Source: Flavobacterium sp. (GTDB taxonomy: Bacteria > Bacteroidota > Bacteroidia > Flavobacteriales > Flavobacteriaceae). From it: 64,000 nt of DNA. A program made the translations under genes and the position numbers. Positions within the stretch are counted from its first letter, which is position 1; each line of letters begins with the position of its first letter. The stretch is from positions 62,001-126,000 of the forward strand of contig JAIPAM010000002.1 of the NCBI GenBank assembly GCA_021740105.1, read 5' to 3'. A model generated the notes under the pieces. That model worked only from the letters and a program-made list of their open reading frames with translations, searched no databases and was not told where the DNA came from. Shown here one piece after another: positions 8,827-16,973 of the stretch.

Positions 8827-9546
8827 ATGGATAAATTAAAATTATTAACCTATTCTGTAATTGGACTCATTATATTAAATATAGGAATAATCAGTTTCTT
8901 ATATATAACAAGGTCCAATTCAAATCCAAATTACAATAGAAGACCTAAAGATATTATTATTGAAAAATTGCATTTTGATGCCAATCAAATAAAAAAATAC
9001 GAAATATTTATTAAGGCTCATAAAAATTATATTGATTCTTTAAATACTAATAATAGAGAACAAAAAGCGGAATTGTATTCAAAATTGAAACTGCAAAATA
9101 TAAATGTCAAGATTAAAGACAGTTTGATACAATTAATATTAGTCAATCAAAAAAGAATTGAAGAAGCAAATTTTAAACATTTTCAAGACATAAAAAACAT
9201 CTGTAATAAATCACAACTTGAAGATTTTAATTTATTAACTGAAGAATTGGAAAAGTTATTTTCAAATATAAATAGAAAACCTCGTCCTGAATTTAGAGCA
9301 CATCCAAGACCTGATTTTGAAAATAACAATATTGATAATAAAGAAAAATCAGTTTTTCCACCACCTCCACCTCCTGTAATGGACGAACATCGTCCGCCTC
9401 CGCCACCTAGAGATGGAGATCATCCAAGAGGACCAAGAGAAGGAAATAGACCTCCGCCACCACCTCACTGGAATGAAGAGGGACACGGAAGACCAGGCGA
9501 TGCTAATCGTCCTCCACCTCCACCAAGAGATTTAGATGAGAACTAA
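8827..9546 (+). CDS. Membrane-anchored Spy/CpxP-like protein with proline-rich tail
   Basis: A 239-residue protein. An N-terminal membrane anchor (about 5-28) is followed by a helical region (45-150) whose pattern, including KHFQDIKNICNKSQLEDFN, resembles the periplasmic Spy/CpxP 'heavy-metal resistance' family. The tail (about 155-239) is very rich in proline, with five short runs of three to six prolines among His, Arg and Asp residues. The tail may bind metal through its His and Asp residues or act as a spacer; this is inference. Such proteins often accompany sigma/anti-sigma pairs that answer metal stress. The stop overlaps the next start by 11 bp. Confidence 0.65.
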   Translation: MDKLKLLTYSVIGLIILNIGIISFLYITRSNSNPNYNRRPKDIIIEKLHFDANQIKKYEIFIKAHKNYIDSLNTNNREQKAELYSKLKLQNINVKIKDSLIQLILVNQKRIEEANFKHFQDIKNICNKSQLEDFNLLTEELEKLFSNINRKPRPEFRAHPRPDFENNNIDNKEKSVFPPPPPPVMDEHRPPPPPRDGDHPRGPREGNRPPPPPHWNEEGHGRPGDANRPPPPPRDLDEN

Positions 9547-10243
9547 ATTACTATATGTTATTATTTTTTCTCTTTTTTTTCAATGGATTTATTCACAAGA
9601 AAATAAAGAAGATTTTTTGCGATTTAATATTAAATATAAAAATGAATCTCTGATTCAAAATAAGAAATATATCTCATTATCAAAAGATACATTACAAATA
9701 GAAACTTTTCGGTTTTATGTTTCTAATATTAAACTAATTCTTATTGATAATTCTGAGATTTCAGAAGAAAAAAGTTACCATTTGATAGATATTGAAGAAC
9801 CAAATTCTCAAATAATTTCTATTTCAAAAAAATTAAATAAAGAAATTAAAAAAGTAGTGTTTTCTTTAGGAATTGATAGTACAGCAAGTGTTTCTGGGGC
9901 TTTATCAGGCGATTTAGACCCAACAAAAGGAATGTATTGGGCATGGCAAAGCGGTTATATCAACTTTAAAATTGAAGGAAAAAGTTCCAGCTGTAAAACC
10001 AGAAATAAGGCATTCCAATTTCACATTGGCGGTTATTTAAAACCTAATTATGCAATTAGAACGATTGAATTAGAAACTAAAAATTCTAATTTTGAAATTA
10101 ATGTTGACCTTGCTGAATTGTTCAATCAAATAAAATTATCAGAAATAAATAGCATTATGATTCCAGGCTCAAAAGCAATGGATATAGCAGATAATGCAAA
10201 ATTAATGTTCACAATTTCTGAATCTTTGCCAAATGAAAAGTAA
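9536..10243 (+). CDS. MbnP-family copper-binding protein
   Basis: This 235-residue protein has a signal peptide (about 1-20, cleaved near IYSQ) and an MbnP-like domain: LRFNIKYKN, then IETFRFYVSNIKL, then DPTKGMYWAWQSGYINFKIEG, then KAFQFHIGGY. In MbnP a tryptophan is oxidised to kynurenine by its partner MbnH, and the product takes part in copper binding. Candidate residues here are W135 and W137, with H163 a candidate metal ligand. It overlaps the MbnH-like gene by 11 bp, so the pair is translationally coupled. No methanobactin precursor peptide was seen nearby, so the pair probably works outside methanobactin uptake. Confidence 0.82.
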   Translation: MRTKLLYVIIFSLFFQWIYSQENKEDFLRFNIKYKNESLIQNKKYISLSKDTLQIETFRFYVSNIKLILIDNSEISEEKSYHLIDIEEPNSQIISISKKLNKEIKKVVFSLGIDSTASVSGALSGDLDPTKGMYWAWQSGYINFKIEGKSSSCKTRNKAFQFHIGGYLKPNYAIRTIELETKNSNFEINVDLAELFNQIKLSEINSIMIPGSKAMDIADNAKLMFTISESLPNEK

Positions 10244-11252
10244 GTACACATTTATAATATTAATTGGAAGCGTCCTAGTTTTCTCACTTGCATTCACTTT
10301 TTTAAAGCCTACTCCTATTTATTTTCAAATTCCTAAAGGTTGGCCAAAGCCCAATTATGACTTTTCAAAAAATCCACTAACAGAAGAAGGGTTTCAACTG
10401 GGAAGGCAACTATTTTATGATCCTATTTTATCCAAAGACTCCACTATATCTTGCGCAAGTTGTCATTTACAAGCAACAGGATTTACCCATGTTGATCATT
10501 CTTTAAGTCATGGGATAGATGGAAAAATTGGTACTCGAAATTCTATGACCATGATGAATTTAGCATGGTCAAAGAGTTTTATGTGGGATGGTGGAGTAAA
10601 TCATTTAGACGTTCAAGCTTTGAATCCTATTAACAGTTCTGTTGAAATGAATGAAACTTTGGCTAATGTTGTTTTGAAACTTAGAAAAAGTGATAAATAC
10701 AAATCGTTATTCTTCGCTGCATTTGGCGATGAAAATATCACAGGACAACGTATTTTGAAAGCACTTTCTCAATTTGAATTAATGCTTATTTCTTCCAATT
10801 CAAAATACGATAAAGTAATGCGAAAAGAAGCTGTATTTACCAATCAAGAGCAAAATGGATATCAATTATTTAAAACTAATTGTGCTTCTTGTCATAGCGA
10901 ACCGCTATTTACAAATGGAAATTTTGAAAATAATGGAATTCCATTAGATTCTACTTTAAACGATATTGGAAGACAGCGAATTACTGAAAAAACTGAAGAC
11001 TATTTGAAATTTAAAGTCCCTACCTTACGAAATATACAATTTACAAATCCGTATATGCACGATGGACGATTTAATAAATTAACTGAAGTAATCAAACATT
11101 ATAATTCAATTACAAACAATAAAAACGTATCAAAACAGCTTAAAAAATCAATGAATTTAACTGATAATGAACGAGTTGATTTAGTAGCTTTTTTACTAAC
11201 TTTAACTGATCACGAATTTTTGTTTGATAAACGGTTTGTCTATCCCAGATAA
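10233..11252 (+). CDS. Di-haem cytochrome c peroxidase family protein (MbnH/MauG-like)
   Basis: A 339-residue exported protein with an N-terminal signal or anchor segment (about 5-25) and two c-type haem motifs: CASCH at 74-78 and CASCH near 213. LRNIQFTNPYMHDGRF near the C-terminus is typical of the cytochrome c peroxidase/MauG family. MbnH enzymes form a high-valent di-haem state that oxidises tryptophan in the partner MbnP. The coupled MbnP-like gene directly upstream favours that role over plain peroxide detoxification. It should be mature in the periplasm or on the outer membrane after haem attachment. Confidence 0.87.
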   Translation: MKSKYTFIILIGSVLVFSLAFTFLKPTPIYFQIPKGWPKPNYDFSKNPLTEEGFQLGRQLFYDPILSKDSTISCASCHLQATGFTHVDHSLSHGIDGKIGTRNSMTMMNLAWSKSFMWDGGVNHLDVQALNPINSSVEMNETLANVVLKLRKSDKYKSLFFAAFGDENITGQRILKALSQFELMLISSNSKYDKVMRKEAVFTNQEQNGYQLFKTNCASCHSEPLFTNGNFENNGIPLDSTLNDIGRQRITEKTEDYLKFKVPTLRNIQFTNPYMHDGRFNKLTEVIKHYNSITNNKNVSKQLKKSMNLTDNERVDLVAFLLTLTDHEFLFDKRFVYPR

Positions 11253-11303
11253 AATGCAAGAATTTAAAAATAAATTCGTCTAAAAAACTATAAAACAAAT
11301 TTT

Positions 11304-13022
11304 ATGAAAAAAATATTTCTAGTCTCCATTATAGCATTAACTTCTAGCGTTATAAACGCTCAATATTCAAATATGACCATGCCTCAAGCACTTTATGGCA
11401 CAACATTCAATTTGAATATTCATGAATCTACTAAACAATTAGTTACTGGGAATCAAACCATTACAGGAGCTATTAATAATGAAACTTTTTGGGGTCCAAC
11501 ATTATTTATTAATAAAGGAGATTTAGTGCGGATGAATGTTACCAATAATTTAAATGAATCTACTACGTTACATTGGCACGGAATGCATTTACCCGCAGTG
11601 ATGGACGGTGGGCCACATCAAGTTATTCCAGCTGGAACACTTTGGCAACCTTACTGGATTGTAAAACAACAAGCAGCAACTTTATGGTACCATCCTCATT
11701 TACATGAAACAACTCATGCTCAAATGACAAAAGGAATCGGAGGTTTTATAATTATCAATGACCCTGCTGAAACCGCATTAGCGTTACCAAGAACGTATGG
11801 CGTAGATGATATTGTTTTGGCTTTAACAAGCAGAAGTTATAATACTACCACAAATACATTTGTTTCCCCTCCTACTTCAGCAAGAGTTTATGGAGATTAT
11901 ATGCTTTCTAATGGAACACCAAATGCGCAATACACTCTACCAAAACAATATGTAAGACTTCGAATTCTAAATGCAGAAATTGAAAGAGGTTACAATCTTG
12001 GTTTTAGCGATAACAGAACTTTTTATGTTATAGGAACAGACGGAGGGCTTTTGGGCGCTCCAGTAGCAGTTACAAGATTACCAATACACGTGGGAGAAAG
12101 ATATGAAATTATGGTAAATTTAGGAAACGATGCTGTAGGTTCAAGCATCGATTTAAAAGCCTATAACTCAGGACAATCTCAGAGTTTTCCGGGAGGTGAA
12201 CCAAATACTGGTGGCGTTTTTGGAAGTTTATTAAACAATACTACATTTAATGTTTTACACATTAATGTTGGTGCAACAACTACTTCAACAACTCCAATCA
12301 CCGCAATACCGTCATCACTAATATCAAATACCTATTGGACTGCGGCAGATGCTACTGTAAATAGAACGGTTTCAATTACAAATGGAACTCCTGGAGGAAC
12401 CCCATTTAATTTTGATAATACGACCTATTCACTTACTATGAATCCGAAAGTGGTAAATTTAAATGATATTGAAAAATGGACTTTAGCCAATACCAATCCA
12501 GCTGTTTTTGGACATTCGTTTCATTTACATGATATTGAATTTAAAATTGTTTCGAGAAATACAGGAACAGCTGCAGCATACGAATCGGGTTGGAAAGATA
12601 CTTTTTTTATAAGCAAAAATGAAACCGTAAGTTTTGTGGGTAAGTTTGATGATTTTGCTGATTCAGATGTCACCCATCCTTACATGTATCATTGTCATTT
12701 TAGCGGTCATGAAGACGGTGGAATGATGGGCCAATTTATCGTAACGGGTACTTTAGGAACGAATCAAAATGAAAATAGTACTAGTTTTAGTTTGTATCCA
12801 AATCCGTCAAGTAATCGCTTATATGTTAATTTGAAAGATGCCAATACTGAGATTTATTATGTAACTATTTCTACTATTACTGGAAGAGTAGTAATGATGT
12901 TACCCCAACCGGAATGGCAAAATGGAATTGATATTTCCTCATTAGAATCGGGAGTTTATACTTTTCAAATGATGGACAAACAAACTAAGAGTTTAACAAC
13001 AAGAAAGTTCATAAAAAAATAA
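11304..13022 (+). CDS. T9SS-exported multicopper oxidase
   Basis: A 572-residue multicopper oxidase with a signal peptide (1-20). The four copper motifs are present: HWHGMH at 90-95, WYHPHLH at 128-134, HSFHLHDIEF near 405, and HPYMYHCHFSGHEDGGMMG near 457, which supplies the type 1 and type 3 ligands. Residues from about 493 to the end form a T9SS type A sorting domain (SLYPNPSSNRLYV, then SGVYTF, then RKFIKK), so the enzyme is exported and may be anchored on the cell surface. It oxidises a substrate with reduction of O2 to water. Cu(I) or phenolics are possible substrates, and copper detoxification fits its neighbours. Confidence 0.9.
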   Translation: MKKIFLVSIIALTSSVINAQYSNMTMPQALYGTTFNLNIHESTKQLVTGNQTITGAINNETFWGPTLFINKGDLVRMNVTNNLNESTTLHWHGMHLPAVMDGGPHQVIPAGTLWQPYWIVKQQAATLWYHPHLHETTHAQMTKGIGGFIIINDPAETALALPRTYGVDDIVLALTSRSYNTTTNTFVSPPTSARVYGDYMLSNGTPNAQYTLPKQYVRLRILNAEIERGYNLGFSDNRTFYVIGTDGGLLGAPVAVTRLPIHVGERYEIMVNLGNDAVGSSIDLKAYNSGQSQSFPGGEPNTGGVFGSLLNNTTFNVLHINVGATTTSTTPITAIPSSLISNTYWTAADATVNRTVSITNGTPGGTPFNFDNTTYSLTMNPKVVNLNDIEKWTLANTNPAVFGHSFHLHDIEFKIVSRNTGTAAAYESGWKDTFFISKNETVSFVGKFDDFADSDVTHPYMYHCHFSGHEDGGMMGQFIVTGTLGTNQNENSTSFSLYPNPSSNRLYVNLKDANTEIYYVTISTITGRVVMMLPQPEWQNGIDISSLESGVYTFQMMDKQTKSLTTRKFIKK

Positions 13023-13025
13023 GTA

Positions 13026-13649
13026 ATGAAAAAGCAATTTTTCAAATTTATAATAGTCAGTATACTTTTTATTCTTTGCAGTTTTAATTTAATTGTAAAG
13101 GACAAACAGGTGTCTGATTTTAAATTGAAAAATGCCAAGACAAATAAATTGGTTTCTTTATCCGATTATAAAAATGTCAAGGGTTTTATAATTATATTTA
13201 CCTGTAATAAATGCCCAATGGCTAAATTTTATTCTCAACGATTGAATCAAATGAATGAAAAATATACAAAAATGGGGGTTCCATTAATTGCAATTAACTC
13301 AATGGATACTTTAGCCTATGCAGAAGAATCATTTAAGCGAATGCAAAATAAAGTAAAAAATGACCATCTAAACTTCCCATATTTACAAGATAAGAAACAA
13401 GTGGTTGGTAAGAACTTTAAAGCTTCAGTAACTCCTCAAGCTTTTGTGCTTTGGAAGCAAAATAATAAATTTGTTATTAAATACGAAGGCTCAATAGATG
13501 ACAATGCTGGAGATTATCAGAACGTTAAAAATCATTTTTTAACCAATGCTATTGATCAATTATTAAAAGAAAATGAAGTTACAATAAAAAATTCTGAGCC
13601 ATTTGGATGCAGGATTTTTTATAGAGGAATAAAAGACAAAATGAAATAA
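13026..13649 (+). CDS. Thioredoxin-fold (redoxin) exported protein
   Basis: A 207-residue protein with an N-terminal hydrophobic export segment (about 5-25) and a thioredoxin/AhpC-type fold. The active site reads FTCNKCPMAKFY near residue 60, so both cysteines of a CxxC are kept. ASVTPQAFVLW supplies the conserved cis-proline strand. In related redoxins with an NTCPF site only one Cys remains. The CxxCP form suggests thiol-disulphide exchange or Cu(I) binding, as in Sco-like proteins, but the downstream His ligand typical of Sco cannot be placed with certainty. It is three bases after the oxidase gene in the same operon. Confidence 0.78.
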   Translation: MKKQFFKFIIVSILFILCSFNLIVKDKQVSDFKLKNAKTNKLVSLSDYKNVKGFIIIFTCNKCPMAKFYSQRLNQMNEKYTKMGVPLIAINSMDTLAYAEESFKRMQNKVKNDHLNFPYLQDKKQVVGKNFKASVTPQAFVLWKQNNKFVIKYEGSIDDNAGDYQNVKNHFLTNAIDQLLKENEVTIKNSEPFGCRIFYRGIKDKMK

Positions 13650-13667
13650 CCTTATACAACCCAAATT

Positions 13668-15032
13668 ATGAAACAAAAAATTACTCTTTTAGGAATGCTA
13701 TTATTAGGATGTTCTGTTTTTGCACAAACCAATCCAATAATTACGAAGTGGCTACAAAATACGACAGGAATTACAGGAAGACATTATGTTTCTGGAAATT
13801 CTACCCCTATTGTTGACGCAGTCTTAGCCAATGTTCAATCCGTGAATTATAACACGACCAATGTATATGTTGCTGCTACTGGAATTCCTGCTTATATAAC
13901 AGGTCCATTTCAAGATGGAAATCCATCTTTAGCAACTGCTCAAAATAAAATATTTAAATTTCCAGTAACTCCTACTCAAAATACGGGTACTCAAACGGCA
14001 ACAACTGGAGGAAATATTGGGGTTTTTATAAATGGGGTGGCGCTATTTGATTACCGAGATGGAGTTGCTTGGAGCACTTCTACCAATTCTCTTTGCGGTG
14101 GTCCAGGATTTCCTCCTTGTGCTGGTGGCCCTGGAACTACTCAGGCTTGGAATAGAGATGCAATTCCTGCAGAACGTGCGGGTTTTGATTGTGCAAAAGC
14201 ACACCCTGCAATGGGGAACTATCACCATCATCAAAATCCTAGTGCCTTTAATTTAGACTTAAATGTATTATCTACAATTTGTGCTACGTATCCTGCAGAT
14301 GGATTGTATGTTATTAATTCATCACAACATTCTCCATTACTGGGATTTGCATACGATGGATTTCCAATTTATGGTGCTTACGCTTATGCAAATACAAATG
14401 GAACCGGAGCAATTTCTAGGATGAAATCCAGTTATCAATTACGCACCAACACTACTAGAACTAATGGACCAGCTATAAATCAAGTGGTTGGAACACAAAC
14501 GATGTTTAACGGCTATTTTAGAGAAGATTATGAATATGTTGCTCATCCGGGTGATGCAACCTATTTAGACGCAAATAATGGTAGGATTTGTAATACTCCT
14601 GAATATCCAATTTCATTATATCCCAACGGAATTTATTGCTATTTCACCACTGTTGATGCCAATCATAACTCAGCATACCCCTATGTTGTAGGACCAAATT
14701 TTTATGGAAATGTTGTTACCACAACAGTAACTACTTTGCCTGCAGGAACAACCACTTTCTTAGCAAATGATAGTTTTAATTTTAACGAGGACAAAATTAT
14801 CATTGCTCCAAATCCAGCCAAGGATTTCATCGCAATTCAATTGCAAATGGCCGAAAACAATTTGAAAGTAGAATTAATAGATGAATTGGGTAAAGTGGTT
14901 AAAACAAGTGAAATTCTTCAAGGAAGTACATTGAGTATTATTGAAACCGATACCGTTTATAATGGATTGTATTTTTTAAGAATTTCAAATGATAAAGAAT
15001 CGAAGACTTTTAAAGTAATCATTGATAAATAA
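13668..15032 (+). CDS. YHYH-domain T9SS-secreted protein 1
   Basis: A 454-residue secreted protein with a signal peptide (1-20, ending FAQ). A YHYH domain covers about 100-350, marked by NYHHHQNPSAF, SPLLGFAYDGFPIYG and GYFREDYEYV. A T9SS type A sorting domain starts at about 375 (IIAPNPAKDFIAIQL) and ends in FKVIIDK. The YHYH family is named for a His/Tyr motif of unknown function; the clustered histidines could bind a metal. It is the first of two adjacent paralogues. Two short ORFs inside it are shadows in other frames. Confidence 0.82.
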   Translation: MKQKITLLGMLLLGCSVFAQTNPIITKWLQNTTGITGRHYVSGNSTPIVDAVLANVQSVNYNTTNVYVAATGIPAYITGPFQDGNPSLATAQNKIFKFPVTPTQNTGTQTATTGGNIGVFINGVALFDYRDGVAWSTSTNSLCGGPGFPPCAGGPGTTQAWNRDAIPAERAGFDCAKAHPAMGNYHHHQNPSAFNLDLNVLSTICATYPADGLYVINSSQHSPLLGFAYDGFPIYGAYAYANTNGTGAISRMKSSYQLRTNTTRTNGPAINQVVGTQTMFNGYFREDYEYVAHPGDATYLDANNGRICNTPEYPISLYPNGIYCYFTTVDANHNSAYPYVVGPNFYGNVVTTTVTTLPAGTTTFLANDSFNFNEDKIIIAPNPAKDFIAIQLQMAENNLKVELIDELGKVVKTSEILQGSTLSIIETDTVYNGLYFLRISNDKESKTFKVIIDK

Positions 15033-15035
15033 TTT

Positions 15036-16415
15036 ATGAAAAATAAATTTTCTTTTATTATGTTTAATTTGCTGGTGATCAGTTCTTTTTCGCAGACAAA
15101 TCCTATAATAACCTCATGGTTAATTAATAATACTGGGATTACAGGAAGACATTATTTATCAGGAAGTTCTACCATTTTAATAGATACGTCTATTCCTGCT
15201 AATGTTCAGACGGTTCAATATTCGTCAACATCAGCTTATATAAGTACACAAGGAATACCTTCATTTGTAACTGGTCCGTTTTACAATAACCCTAGACCAG
15301 TAGCTGCTGTACAAAACGCATTATTTAAATTTCCATTAAATCCTGTTGTTAGCACCCTTGGAAATGTGCCTTCACAAGCTACAGGAGCTGCAAATATTGG
15401 AATTTTTATTAACGGAGTAGCGCTATACAGTTACGGAGACGGTCATTCCTATAGAAATTCTACCGCTACGGATGTTCCCACTCCTAATGGAGGCGATGGT
15501 GTTTGGAATAGAAATGGCGTATTAGCTGAGCGAGTAGGATTTGATTGTTCAAAAGGACATCCTGATGCGCAAAGTCGATATCACCATCATCAAAATCCAA
15601 GCGCTTTTAATATGGATTTGGTAGTGCTATCTACTGTATGCTCTCCATATGCATCTGACGGTTTATATGTAATTAATCCTAATGTTCATTCTCCTTTACT
15701 AGGATTTGCATATGACGGATATCCAATTTACGGTCCTTATGGATATACCAATCCATTAGATGTTAATAGCGGAATTACAAGAATGAAATCAAGTTATAGA
15801 GAACGAAACATTACCACAAGAACCGTTTATGCCAATGGTACAGATGTCTTAGATGGTCCACCTGTAAGCACTTCATTCCCTATTGGTTGGTATAGAGAAG
15901 ATTATGAATATGTTGCTAATACCGCTAGTGATTATTTAGATGTTCACAATGGTCGATTTTGCAAAACACCTCAATATCCAAATGGTACTTATTGCTATTT
16001 TACAACTGTAGATCAAAATTATAATTCTACTTATCCTTACGTTGTTGGTCCATATTTTTACGGGGTTAAATCAACAATAAATATGAATGCGCCAAATGTT
16101 ACGCCAATAACAGAAACAGTTATAACTTACAATCCAACAATGGGAATCTCTAACTTCGATTTTGATAAATTAAATTTTAAAATTTACCCAAATCCAGCGG
16201 GTGAATTAATAATTATTCAATCAAGTGAAATGATTTCAGAAAACTTAAAAGCTGATTTGGTTGATGAACAAGGAAGAATAATTGCCTCTAAAGAATTTTT
16301 TCAAGGAAGTACCATTTGTTATTTTGAAACAGATACCATTTATAACGGAATTTATTTTCTTAAAATAGCTTCTAAAGATACTATCAAAACGTATAAAGTA
16401 ATTCTTAAAAAATAA
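15036..16415 (+). CDS. YHYH-domain T9SS-secreted protein 2 (tandem paralogue)
   Basis: A 459-residue paralogue of the preceding gene, starting three bases after its stop. It shares the same opening (NPIITSWLINNTGITGRHYL), the His motif RYHHHQNPSAFNMDL, SPLLGFAYDGYPIYGPYG, and a T9SS type A sorting domain from about 380 (FKIYPNPAGELIIIQ) ending YKVILKK. The middle regions differ more than the His motif and the DGYPIYG loop, which suggests those are functional. This is the last gene of the sigma-factor operon. A strong hairpin terminator overlaps its stop codon. Confidence 0.82.
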   Translation: MKNKFSFIMFNLLVISSFSQTNPIITSWLINNTGITGRHYLSGSSTILIDTSIPANVQTVQYSSTSAYISTQGIPSFVTGPFYNNPRPVAAVQNALFKFPLNPVVSTLGNVPSQATGAANIGIFINGVALYSYGDGHSYRNSTATDVPTPNGGDGVWNRNGVLAERVGFDCSKGHPDAQSRYHHHQNPSAFNMDLVVLSTVCSPYASDGLYVINPNVHSPLLGFAYDGYPIYGPYGYTNPLDVNSGITRMKSSYRERNITTRTVYANGTDVLDGPPVSTSFPIGWYREDYEYVANTASDYLDVHNGRFCKTPQYPNGTYCYFTTVDQNYNSTYPYVVGPYFYGVKSTINMNAPNVTPITETVITYNPTMGISNFDFDKLNFKIYPNPAGELIIIQSSEMISENLKADLVDEQGRIIASKEFFQGSTICYFETDTIYNGIYFLKIASKDTIKTYKVILKK

Positions 16416-16441
16416 AAAAAGCTCCAATTGGAGCTTTTTTT
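16414..16441. terminator. Bidirectional rho-independent terminator
   Basis: AAAAAAGCTCC, a 4-base centre AATT, and GGAGCTTTTTTT form a nearly symmetric hairpin with an A run on one side and a T run on the other. It ends the sigma-factor/multicopper oxidase operon on the plus strand and can also end the convergent gene at 16445 on the minus strand. Confidence 0.85.
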
Positions 16442-16444
16442 ATT

Positions 16445-16873
16445 TTAGAATGCAACATTCCACTTTGGTAATTTGTTGTTTTCTTTTAAGAAATTTTGAA
16501 GTATTTGTCCTTCCAAAAATGTTGGGATAATTTTGTTTTTGTCATTAAAAGTGTCGTACCAAAAAACTTCTAATTTAGCCATTGATTCTTTTCTCATTTG
16601 TGCAGGCCAAGAATATTTTCGTCCTGTTTTGGCAAATTGATGACCGTTGACAATTTTGTCATACAAACCGCCATTTTTACTTTTAAGGGTTCCATCATTT
16701 TGAACGGTTCCAGTAGAACCTACCATAATTAATTTTTTGGTATCGCCACTTGCGTCAAACACCAAAAAGACTCCACTAGCACCATCTGGGGCATTACATA
16801 CTTCTTCTAAATTTGAATCTATAGTAAATAAAAAACTATTTGTTGATTTATATTTTTTTAATTCTTTTTCCAT
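16445..16873 (-). CDS. Hypothetical protein, possibly a divergent GIY-YIG fold
   Basis: This 142-residue, probably cytosolic protein has a pattern that could be a divergent GIY-YIG domain: GVFLVFDASG followed by LIMVGSTG (in place of GIY...YIG), an Arg at RKYSWP, and a Glu in IPTFLEGQILQNF where the catalytic Glu would lie. The Tyr residues of the signature are replaced (GVF, MVG), so nuclease activity is doubtful and the resemblance may be chance. It lies between two terminators with similar GCTCC/GGAGC stems and appears to be a single-gene unit. Confidence 0.55.
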   Translation of the reverse strand: MEKELKKYKSTNSFLFTIDSNLEEVCNAPDGASGVFLVFDASGDTKKLIMVGSTGTVQNDGTLKSKNGGLYDKIVNGHQFAKTGRKYSWPAQMRKESMAKLEVFWYDTFNDKNKIIPTFLEGQILQNFLKENNKLPKWNVAF

Positions 16874-16921
16874 TTTATTTAATTTATACTCTGTAAAAAA
16901 ACAAAGTAATTGGTTATTACT

Positions 16922-16948
16922 AAAAAAGCTCCATAAAAGGAGCTTTTA
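16922..16948 (-). terminator. Rho-independent terminator of sucD
   Basis: AAAAGCTCC, loop ATAAAA, GGAGCTTTT. On the minus strand the hairpin is followed by a run of six T, placed 26 bp after the sucD stop. The stem is almost the same as that of the terminator at 16414-16441. Confidence 0.75.
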
Positions 16949-16973
16949 TAATGATGTTTTTATTTTGAGGGAT

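Noticed and set aside
9346-9543. Possible minisatellite or CRISPR-like repeat
   Set aside because: The repetition is of proline codons within a clear reading frame; spacers and repeats are not of constant length.
14032-14256. Small ORFs on both strands within the first YHYH gene
   Set aside because: They lie wholly inside a well-supported gene in other frames.
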